A stretch of DNA of 13,050 nt from JAMXLO01 sp035569235. GTDB lineage: Bacteria; Pseudomonadota; Alphaproteobacteria; Acetobacterales; Acetobacteraceae. The notes beneath the pieces are model-generated. The model was not told where the DNA came from. It saw nothing but the letters and a program-made list of their open reading frames with translations, and did not search any database. Below are positions 1-5,967 of the stretch, piece by piece. Where the stretch lies: positions 1-13,050 of the forward strand of contig DATMND010000430.1 in NCBI GenBank assembly GCA_035569235.1, given 5' to 3'. The translations under genes and the position numbers were made by a program. How positions within the stretch are numbered: the first letter of the stretch is position 1; every line of letters begins with the position of its first letter.

Positions 1-627
1 CGCGTGATCTACGGGTTCCGTCTCTCGGTGCTGTTCGGCTTCGTGCTGACCATCGTCTCGTCCGCCGTGGGCATCGCGGCCGGCGCGGTGCAGGGCTACT
101 ACGGCGGCGCGACCGACCTTCTGTTCCAGCGCTTCATCGAGATCTGGAACGGCATGTCGCAGCTCTATCTGCTGATCATCCTTGGCAGCATCATCACGCC
201 GGGCTTCTGGGTGCTGCTGATATTCCTGCTGCTGTTCTCCTGGATGAATCTGACGGGCGTGGTGCGCGCCGAATTCCTGCGCGGCCGCAATCTGGACTAT
301 GTGCGCGCGGCGAGGGCGCTCGGCGTCGCGGACATCGCAGTGATGTGGCGGCACATCCTGCCCAATGCCATGGTCGCGACATTGACCTTCCTGCCGTTCA
401 CGCTGTCGGGGTCGGTGACAATTCTGGCAAGTTTGGATTTCCTTGGGTTTGGTCTGCCGCCGGGATCGCCGTCGCTTGGCGAACTGGTGGCGCAGGGCAA
501 GAACAACCTTCAGGCGCCGTGGTTGGGGTTTACGGCGTTCGTCGTGCTGGGCGGTGTGCTGACGCTGCTGATTTTCGTCGGCGAGGCGGTGCGCGACGCG
601 TTCGATCCGCGGCGGTTGCCGGTATGA
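1..627 (+). CDS. yejE: YejE-type ABC peptide transporter permease, 5'-truncated
   Basis: This is the inner-membrane permease of a YejABEF-type ABC importer for oligopeptides (microcin C in E. coli). The frame is open to base 1, so the N-terminus lies outside the window; about 208 of the roughly 340 residues usual for YejE remain. Visible are four to five hydrophobic segments and the EAA loop that docks onto the ATPase (YVRAARALGV, then RHILPNA). The C-terminal LDFLGFGLPPGSPSLGEL, GKNNLQAPWLG and GEAVRDAFDP blocks match my memory of E. coli YejE closely, which separates it from generic DppC permeases. The GTG at base 4 is internal to the conserved region and should not be read as the start. 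yejF follows 106 bp downstream, interrupted by a palindromic repeat. The identity is firm from sequence resemblance; the substrate is inferred from the family. Confidence 0.93.
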   Translation, partial: RVIYGFRLSVLFGFVLTIVSSAVGIAAGAVQGYYGGATDLLFQRFIEIWNGMSQLYLLIILGSIITPGFWVLLIFLLLFSWMNLTGVVRAEFLRGRNLDYVRAARALGVADIAVMWRHILPNAMVATLTFLPFTLSGSVTILASLDFLGFGLPPGSPSLGELVAQGKNNLQAPWLGFTAFVVLGGVLTLLIFVGEAVRDAFDPRRLPV

Positions 628-635
628 TCACAAAC

Positions 636-719
636 ATCGTCATGGCCGGGCTTGACCCGGCCATCTATCGCGGCGCCAGCGTCGGCCGGGATGGCTGGGT
701 CACGCCCGGCCATGACGAT
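636..719. repeat. Palindromic intergenic repeat between yejE and yejF
   Basis: Bases 636-665 and 690-719 form 30-bp inverted arms with only two mismatches. The outer 16 bp (atcgtcatggccgggc) are perfect, and one inner mismatch becomes a G-U pair in RNA. The loop is 24 nt. Because the element is palindromic, it reads as MAGLDPAI...PGHDD-like peptides on both strands. I recall such peptides from spurious predicted proteins of many alphaproteobacteria, so this is probably one copy of a dispersed family. It lies within an operon and ends 14 nt before the yejF ATG. No U-tract follows, so it does not look like an intrinsic terminator. An mRNA-stabilising or processing hairpin is possible but inferred. 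Confidence 0.85.
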
Positions 720-733
720 ACAGATACCCGCCC

Positions 734-2368
734 ATGAGCCTGGTCGAAGTCGAGAATCTGTCGGTCGCGTTCGGCACCAAACGCGTGGTGGACGATGTGT
801 CGTTCACCCTCGATCGCGGCGAGACTCTGGCACTCGTCGGTGAATCGGGTTCCGGCAAATCGGTCACCGCGCTCTCGCTGCTGCAGCTTCTCCCGTCCGG
901 CGGCACCAACCCCAAGGGAAGCATCCTGCTGGACGAGCGTCAGATGATCGGTGCCGAACCCGAGGCGTTGCACCGCGCGCGCGGCGACGTGGCGGGCATC
1001 GTGTTCCAGGAGCCGATGACCAGCCTCAACCCGTTGCACCGCATCGGCCGGCAGATCGGCGAGGCGATCACGCTGCATCGGCGGTTGCCTGCCGATCGGC
1101 TGCGCACCCGGGTCATCGAGGCGCTGCACCAGTCGGGCTTCGCCGACGCCGAGCATCGGCTGGAGGCGTTTCCCCATCAGCTTTCCGGGGGGCAGCGGCA
1201 GCGGGTGATGATTGCCATGGCACTGGCCAACGATCCCGCACTGCTGATCGCCGACGAACCCACCACAGCGCTCGACGTCACCATCCAGGCGCAGATCCTG
1301 CAGTTGCTGGCGCGCCTGCGGACCGAGCGGCGGCTGGCGCTGCTGCTGATCACCCACGACCTGCAGATCGTGCGCCGCTATGCCGACCGGATGTGCGTGA
1401 TGAAGGACGGCGTCGTGGTGGAGGCGGGGCGCGTCGCCGATGTGTTCGCCGCACCCTCGCATCCTTACACGCGGATGTTGCTCGCCGCCGTCCCGAAGGG
1501 TGAGGCGACGAAGCTGCCAAATGATGCCAAGCCCCTGCTGCAGGCCGACAACGTAAAGGTGCACTTCGCGATCCGCCGCGGCGTGCTGCGCCGCGCGATC
1601 GGCTATGTGCGCGCCGTGGACGGCGTCTCGGTCACGGTGCGTGAAGGCGAAACGGTGGGTCTGGTCGGCGAATCGGGCTCTGGCAAGACGACGATGGCGC
1701 TCGCCGCATTGCGGCTGGAGCACGCCACCGGGCGGATCGACTTCGACGGCGAGAACATCGCGTCACTCGACCGCCGCGCCCTGCGACGGCTGCGTGCGCG
1801 CATGCAGATCGTGTTCCAGGATCCATTTGGCAGTCTTTCGCCCCGGATGCCGGTTGGTGATATAATTGCCGAGGGCTTGCGCGTGCACGAACCCCGGCTC
1901 AGCCGTTCCGAACGCGCCGACCGAGTCAACGCCGAACTGGACGAAGTTGGCCTGCCCGCAGACTCGGCAGATCGCTATCCGCACGAATTCAGCGGCGGAC
2001 AGCGACAGCGCATCGCGATCGCGCGCGCCATGGTGTTGAAGCCCCGCTTCGTCGTGCTCGACGAACCCACCAGCGCGCTCGACATGTCGGTGCAGGCGCA
2101 GATCGTCGACCTGTTGCGTCGGCTGCAGCAGGTTCACGGCCTTGCGTATCTGTTCATCAGCCACGATCTGAAGGTGGTGCGCGCGCTCGCCCATCGCGTG
2201 GTGGTTCTGCGGCAGGGTCGCGTGGTGGAACAGGGCAGCGCTGATGAAGTCTTCGCCAATCCGCGTGAGGATTACACGCGGACTTTGATGGCAGCGGCAT
2301 TCACTCTGGAAGATCATGTCACGGAGGACCACGCGACGCTGGGCAGGCCGATGGGTTCCGGTCGGTAA
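734..2368 (+). CDS. yejF: YejF-type ABC transporter, tandem ATP-binding domains
   Basis: This is the cytoplasmic ATPase subunit of the Yej peptide importer, with two complete nucleotide-binding domains in one 544-residue chain, as expected for YejF. Domain 1 has Walker A GESGSGKS (about 36-43), signature LSGGQRQR (about 150) and Walker B LLIADEP (about 170). Domain 2 has Walker A GESGSGKT (about 312-319), signature FSGGQRQR (about 419) and Walker B FVVLDEP (about 440). The YTRMLLAAVP and DYTRTLMAAA tails after each domain are typical of oligopeptide/dipeptide ATPases, and no key residue is missing. The ATG at 734 is the natural domain start, but only a poor Shine-Dalgarno precedes it, and the 3' arm of the 636-719 hairpin lies just upstream, which could affect initiation. 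The stop (TAA) shares its last A with the ATG of the next gene. Confidence 0.95.
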   Translation: MSLVEVENLSVAFGTKRVVDDVSFTLDRGETLALVGESGSGKSVTALSLLQLLPSGGTNPKGSILLDERQMIGAEPEALHRARGDVAGIVFQEPMTSLNPLHRIGRQIGEAITLHRRLPADRLRTRVIEALHQSGFADAEHRLEAFPHQLSGGQRQRVMIAMALANDPALLIADEPTTALDVTIQAQILQLLARLRTERRLALLLITHDLQIVRRYADRMCVMKDGVVVEAGRVADVFAAPSHPYTRMLLAAVPKGEATKLPNDAKPLLQADNVKVHFAIRRGVLRRAIGYVRAVDGVSVTVREGETVGLVGESGSGKTTMALAALRLEHATGRIDFDGENIASLDRRALRRLRARMQIVFQDPFGSLSPRMPVGDIIAEGLRVHEPRLSRSERADRVNAELDEVGLPADSADRYPHEFSGGQRQRIAIARAMVLKPRFVVLDEPTSALDMSVQAQIVDLLRRLQQVHGLAYLFISHDLKVVRALAHRVVVLRQGRVVEQGSADEVFANPREDYTRTLMAAAFTLEDHVTEDHATLGRPMGSGR

Positions 2369-3162
2369 TGGCACGGCATCCAGAGACGCTGCACGTTCGC
2401 GGTCTGACCCGCCGGTTCGGCACGGTTGTTGCAGTGGACGGCATCGATCTGGATGTGCCGGCCGGGCAGATGCTCGGAGTCATCGGTCGGTCCGGCGCCG
2501 GCAAATCCACGCTGTTGCGGATGATCAACCGGCTGACCGAACCCTCCGCCGGCACGATCCGGTTCGGCGCTCTCGACGTGACATCGTTGACCGGCAAGGC
2601 ATTGCGTGAATGGCGTGCACGCGCGGCGATGATCTTCCAGCAGTTCAATCTGGTGCCGCGGCTGGATGTGCTGACCAACGCGCTGCTCGGTCGCCTATCG
2701 CATCGCGCCGTGCTGCCAAGCCTGCTCGGTCTGTTCTCGGCCGATGAACGTGCGGCGGCGGTGACGCTGCTGGAGCGTTTCGGTCTTGCGGAAATGGCGC
2801 TGCAACGCGCCGGCACGCTGTCGGGCGGACAGCAACAGCGTGTGGCGATCTGTCGGGCGCTGCTACAGGAGCCGTTGATGGTGCTGGCGGACGAGCCGAT
2901 CGCAAGTCTCGATCCGCACAATGCACGGCTGGTGATGGACGCACTGCGCACGGTGAACCGGCAGGACGGGCTGACGGTGCTCGCGTGCCTGCACCATCTG
3001 GACGCGGCACGCGCCTGGTGCGACCGCGTCGTCGCCCTGCAGGCCGGACGCATCGTGTTCGATGGCACGCCGGCGCAGCTCAGCCCGGCCAAGGTGTTCG
3101 ACATCTACGGCGTGACCGAGGAGGAATTCCATGCCGACCATGCGCCGTTGGTGGACGCGTGA
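2368..3162 (+). CDS. phnC: PhnC-like phosphonate ABC transporter ATPase
   Basis: This is a single-domain ABC ATPase of the phosphonate importer type, 264 residues. Walker A is GRSGAGKST (40-48), the Q-loop is FQQFNLVPRL (90-99), the signature is LSGGQQQRVAI (151-161), Walker B is VLADEPIASLDP (172-183) and the H-loop is LHH (208-210). The GLFSADER insert, DEPIASLDP and the VFDGTP ending are hallmarks I associate with PhnC rather than with peptide or amino-acid ATPases. The start is set by the one-base overlap TAATG with yejF, implying translational coupling. No phnD (binding protein) or phnE (permease) is present: upstream is the peptide importer, and downstream, 2 nt away, is a convergent gene. 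Its partner is therefore unknown. It may serve a distant PhnDE-like permease. The subfamily is likely; the substrate is unproven. Confidence 0.88.
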   Translation: MARHPETLHVRGLTRRFGTVVAVDGIDLDVPAGQMLGVIGRSGAGKSTLLRMINRLTEPSAGTIRFGALDVTSLTGKALREWRARAAMIFQQFNLVPRLDVLTNALLGRLSHRAVLPSLLGLFSADERAAAVTLLERFGLAEMALQRAGTLSGGQQQRVAICRALLQEPLMVLADEPIASLDPHNARLVMDALRTVNRQDGLTVLACLHHLDAARAWCDRVVALQAGRIVFDGTPAQLSPAKVFDIYGVTEEEFHADHAPLVDA

Positions 3163-3164
3163 TG

Positions 3165-3995
3165 TCAGTGCCGCATCAGCACTGGAATGTCGGCGTTGGC
3201 CAACATGTAGCGTGTCACGCCGCCAAACAAAAGCTGGCGCAGTGGACTGTGCACATAGGCGCCCATCATAAGCATATCGGCGCCGAGTTGGTGCGCCTTG
3301 GCCAGCAGCGCCGCGCCAAATGCGCCGGGCCCGATAGGCAGGACATACAGCTCCGCGTTCACACCGTGTTCTGAGAGGATTGCAGGCATCGCGGGCGCCG
3401 CATTGTCCCGCACGCCAGCAAGCAGGAACACCCGTTCGGCGCGCGTTAGGCAGCGCAGTCCGGCGAGAACTGCCTTGGTCGCGCGCTCGTCGTCGCGCCA
3501 GGCGATGGCCACATGACGGCCGAACTCGTCCAACGACCTGGCAGGTACCACGAGCACGGGTCGGCCGGTTGCCAACAACGCGGCGCGCATGGCATTCCAG
3601 CTCGTGCCGTAATCGTGCCGACCCGGCTGCGCGACCACTAGGAAATCGGCGCGGGCGCCTCTTTCTTCGACAATCAGTTCCGCGATGCCGTCTATATCGA
3701 CCCATTCGGCTTTGATGCCTGCCTGCTCCGTGCCTGACAGCCAGTCATCATAAACTGCCCGTACGGCATCGGAACGAGTTGCCTCGACTGATCGAAGTTC
3801 GGCTTCCCGCTGCACGGAGAGGATCTCTTCGCTTGGCGCGATGCTTTCTTCGGGCGGAGTCCGCACGAGGAGCGCCTCGACATGTCCGGCGCCGCTCAGC
3901 TCGGCGAGACGCCGTGAAGCGGCGAGCAGTACACCCGCCGTCGCCGGGTGATCCAGCACAGTCAGGACCACCCCGGATATCCCAGCTGAAGCCAT
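3165..3995 (-). CDS. Universal stress protein family, tandem-domain type
   Basis: This is a cytoplasmic UspA-superfamily protein of about 276 residues, twice the single-domain size, so it consists of two Usp folds. The second half (from about residue 145) is well conserved: HVAIAWRDDE, LGADMLMMGAY, GGVTRYML and the terminal IPVLMRH. The first half is divergent. The nucleotide-loop pattern G-x2-G-x9-G-(S/T) is altered: the usual GAYGHS reads GAYVHS, so one loop glycine is valine and nucleotide binding is uncertain. I prefer ATG 3995 over the GTG at 4007, because GGTGA at 4005-4001 sits 5 nt before it and the GTG option would overlap the preceding gene. It begins 5 nt after the monooxygenase stop, so the two are probably co-transcribed. 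It ends 2 nt from the convergent phnC-like gene. Confidence 0.87.
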   Translation of the reverse strand: MASAGISGVVLTVLDHPATAGVLLAASRRLAELSGAGHVEALLVRTPPEESIAPSEEILSVQREAELRSVEATRSDAVRAVYDDWLSGTEQAGIKAEWVDIDGIAELIVEERGARADFLVVAQPGRHDYGTSWNAMRAALLATGRPVLVVPARSLDEFGRHVAIAWRDDERATKAVLAGLRCLTRAERVFLLAGVRDNAAPAMPAILSEHGVNAELYVLPIGPGAFGAALLAKAHQLGADMLMMGAYVHSPLRQLLFGGVTRYMLANADIPVLMRH

Positions 3996-4000
3996 TTGAG

Positions 4001-5185
4001 TCACCACGCCTCGCGGCCAGTTTTCGGTCGCACCATCGGTGCGGCTCGCTGCTCTGCTTCATGCTTGTCGAACATGGCGCGCGCCGCAGCGGACCGCTTC
4101 TCGGTCAGTTCGTCGCGGTGCTCGGTACACCAGTCAAACGACTCGATGCGCGGCGCATTGTCGCCGGAGAAGTGTGGCATCACATAGCGGGCATAGAGTT
4201 CGTAAGATCGCTTTGTCGCTTCCCAGTCGGCCCAGTTATGCGCCTGATGCAGGAACACGCCGAACTGACCCTGCTTCGCCTGGAGCCGTTCGATCAAGGC
4301 GATCGCATCGTCCGGCGTGCCGATCACACCGAACTTGTTCTCCACGAACCACTCGGCGGCATCCTTGCCGTCGGGCACGATGAAGCGCGGCTGGTTGTTG
4401 TTGAGGTAGCCAAGATAACGCTCGAAACCGAACCGGCAGTTCTCGTACGCCTTGGCGCGTGTCTCGGCGATGTGCATCGGTCCCACCAGACGCAGCCGGG
4501 CGGGGTCCATGCTGCGTCCCTGCTCGGCGGCGATGTCATTGGCGATCTGCCAGTTTGCCGCCAGCGCATCATAGCCGAACGGATTGGTCGCCGCGACACA
4601 GATCATGCTGAGATCGTACTTCCCAGCCAGTCTGCCACCGGACGGCGTAACGGCGCTCACCACCGCAACCTCGGGATGCGGTCTGGTATACGGCCGCAGA
4701 TGCGCGCGCGCATTGACGAAGGTGTACCAATCGGTCTTCTCGGTGACGATCTCGCCGCGGAAAAACCGCAGAATTACATCCAGCGCCTCGGCCATCCGAT
4801 CGCGCTGGGTGTTCGGATCGATCCCCAGCATCAGCGCATCCGACGCCAGCAGTCCGGGGCCGGCGCCGAACATGATACGCCCGCGCGTGTGGTGGTCGAG
4901 CTGGATGATGCGGTTCGCCGTCATCAGCGGATTGTGGTACGGTAGCGAGATCACACCGGTGCCGAAGCGGATGGAGCGCGTGCGCTCCGCGGCAACCGCA
5001 ATGAACAGCTCCGGCGAGCTGATCAGCTCCCAGCCGGCGGAATGGTGCTCGCCGATCCAGGCTTCGTGGAAGCCCAGCCGGTCCAGCCACTGCATCAGTT
5101 CGAGATCGCGATCCATGCAGGCGGCGGGGTTCTCGTCCATCGGATGAAACGGCGGCAGGAAAACGCCGTGGCGGAGCTGGATCAT
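4001..5185 (-). CDS. LLM-class flavin-dependent monooxygenase
   Basis: This is a bacterial luciferase-like (TIM-barrel) flavin-dependent oxidoreductase of 394 residues. Family members use reduced FMN from a partner reductase to oxygenate organic substrates. Visible features are the N-terminal LRHGVFLPPFHP strand, DRLGFHEAWIGEHH (35-48), IRFGTGVISLPYHNP (72-86), and DHHTRGRIMFGAGPG (97-111), followed by QRDRMAEALDVI. The overall pattern resembles limonene-monooxygenase-like and alkanal-monooxygenase-like members. The substrate cannot be read from sequence. ATG 5185 is chosen because AAGG lies 6 nt upstream and conservation starts there. The frame stays open to 5347, but that extension reads through the cassette repeat (RVIRVIRVI) and is spurious. 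The gene is followed after 5 nt by the universal stress protein gene, and upstream it is separated from a divergent amidohydrolase by the repeat cassette. Confidence 0.92.
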   Translation of the reverse strand: MIQLRHGVFLPPFHPMDENPAACMDRDLELMQWLDRLGFHEAWIGEHHSAGWELISSPELFIAVAAERTRSIRFGTGVISLPYHNPLMTANRIIQLDHHTRGRIMFGAGPGLLASDALMLGIDPNTQRDRMAEALDVILRFFRGEIVTEKTDWYTFVNARAHLRPYTRPHPEVAVVSAVTPSGGRLAGKYDLSMICVAATNPFGYDALAANWQIANDIAAEQGRSMDPARLRLVGPMHIAETRAKAYENCRFGFERYLGYLNNNQPRFIVPDGKDAAEWFVENKFGVIGTPDDAIALIERLQAKQGQFGVFLHQAHNWADWEATKRSYELYARYVMPHFSGDNAPRIESFDWCTEHRDELTEKRSAAARAMFDKHEAEQRAAPMVRPKTGREAW

Positions 5186-5303
5186 GGCGGGCCTTTTGCA
5201 ACTGAATGGCGCATTGTGCGCGGCTTGCCGAACCCCCTGCAAGAATCGATCTCCACCCTGGTCAATCGCGCTCTGCGTGCAGCGACGATGCGGACGGCAT
5301 GAA

Positions 5304-5363
5304 GAAGCAAGAATAACACGGATTACACGGATTACACGGAATCGCACGGATTACACGGAATCG
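5304..5363 (+). repeat. Left arm of cassette: GATTACACG-type 9-bp iterations
   Basis: After a leader GAAGCAAGAATAA (5304-5316) come five phased units: CACGGATTA (5317-5325), CACGGATTA (5326-5334), CACGGAATCG (5335-5344), CACGGATTA (5345-5353) and CACGGAATCG (5354-5363). The unit is close to a multiple of three, so open frames run through it as ITR, VIR or DYT repeats. It faces the inverted copy at 5804-5855. Confidence 0.9.
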
Positions 5364-5410
5364 GCTGCAGTTAACCATTGAGCGAAGCTGTTGGGCGCAA
5401 GCTCAAGGTT

Positions 5411-5797
5411 ATGAAGCCCGGTCTCGTTCATGGCGGTGACATCACACATCGGATTATCGGCGCCGCAATGCGAGTGCATCGGCGCCTTGGCCCGGGCCTG
5501 CTCGAATCAGTCTATGAGGCATGCCTGTGTCATGAGCTGCGGCGCGCCGCGATACCTTTCGATCGACAGGTCCGTCTGCCAGTTCGTTACGACGGCGTGA
5601 CGCTGGACTGCGGCTACGTCGCAGACATTATCGTTCAAGCCACCGTTGTGCTCGAACTGAAATCCGTTGAACACATCATGCCACTTCATCAGGCGCAATT
5701 GCTGACTTATCTTCGCCTGACTGACTGCCGCATCGGGCTATTGATTAACTTCAACACAGTCTCACTGACAGATGGCATTAGGCGCTATGTCCTGTGA
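5411..5797 (+). CDS. GxxExxY family protein, PD-(D/E)XK nuclease-like
   Basis: This is a 128-residue protein of the GxxExxY family, which is grouped with the PD-(D/E)XK nuclease superfamily; its biochemical role is not established as far as I know. The naming motif is G29-L-L-E32-S-V-Y35, inside IIGAAMRVHRRLGPGLLE. Nuclease-like residues follow: D72 in YVADIIV, E82-L-K84 in VLELKSVE and a Q in HQAQLLTYL. The ending LLINFN...DGIRRYVL is typical, so the gene looks complete. ATG 5411 gives the usual family length. An in-frame TTG at 5378 would add 11 residues but has no ribosome site; AAGG at 5405-5408 is rather close to the ATG. The whole gene lies between the inverted repeats 5304-5363 and 5804-5855. 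Codon choice is more A/T-tolerant than its neighbours, consistent with acquisition. No partner gene is adjacent. Confidence 0.88.
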   Translation: MKPGLVHGGDITHRIIGAAMRVHRRLGPGLLESVYEACLCHELRRAAIPFDRQVRLPVRYDGVTLDCGYVADIIVQATVVLELKSVEHIMPLHQAQLLTYLRLTDCRIGLLINFNTVSLTDGIRRYVL

Positions 5798-5803
5798 GCC
5801 ACC

Positions 5804-5855
5804 TTCCGTGTAATCCGTTTGCCTTAATCCGTGTAATCCGTGTTATTCTTGCTTC
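5804..5855 (-). repeat. Right arm of cassette: inverted copy of the 9-bp iterations
   Basis: Read on the - strand, this arm begins with GAAGCAAGAATAACACGG, identical to the left arm over 31 bp (5855-5825). It has a 6-nt spacer where the left arm has 11 nt, then ACGGATTACACGGAA (5818-5804). It starts 6 nt after the GxxExxY stop codon, so in a transcript of the gene the two arms could pair, placing the whole coding region in the loop. Confidence 0.9.
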
Positions 5856-5953
5856 CTTTGAGGTCACAAAGTACAGCCATCTCGATCGGTGATGACCGCA
5901 GCATCCCTTGACCAACGCGGATCGCAGGTCTCTCCTGCCTGCAATAAGGACCC

Positions 5954-5960
5954 AGGAGAG
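5954..5960 (+). promoter_or_regulatory. Ribosome binding site of the amidohydrolase
   Basis: AGGAGAG lies 7 nt before ATG 5968. It is the best Shine-Dalgarno match I noticed in the window and fixes the start there, rather than at the in-frame TTG 5908 that would add 20 unconserved residues. Confidence 0.8.
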
Positions 5961-5967
5961 TACCCTC

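Larger units (their letters stand above)
5304..5855. mobile_element. Inverted-repeat-bounded GxxExxY cassette (candidate mobile unit)
   Basis: A perfect 31-bp inverted repeat (5304-5334 and 5825-5855) brackets one small gene. A second perfect 15-bp pair (5346-5360 and 5804-5818) lies just inside, offset by a 5-nt length difference. Outside 5304 and 5855 the similarity stops abruptly, so these look like true ends. The enclosed gene uses visibly more A/T-ending codons than its neighbours. No transposase and no clear target-site duplication are visible, so any movement would need help in trans or another mechanism such as recombination between dispersed repeat copies. The boundaries are seen directly; mobility is inferred. 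Confidence 0.55.

Noticed and set aside
665..1723. 352-codon open frame on the - strand opposite yejF
   Set aside because: It is antisense to an intact ATPase with all motifs in place; its composition is the usual high-GC shadow and it has no recognisable domain.
3779..4945. 388-codon open frame on the + strand over the stress protein and monooxygenase genes
   Set aside because: It spans two real opposite-strand genes and their junction and has no family features.
5186..5347. N-terminal extension of the monooxygenase to 5347
   Set aside because: It would start inside the cassette repeat and add RVIRVIRVI residues; AAGG before ATG 5185 and family conservation favour the shorter form.
5304..5363. 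CRISPR array or simple microsatellite at the GATTACACG units
   Set aside because: There are no unique spacers, units are only 9-10 bp, and an inverted copy lies beyond the gene.
5296..5863. Target-site duplication flanking the cassette
   Set aside because: Bases just outside 5304 and 5855 (ggcatgaa versus ctttgagg) show no direct repeat.
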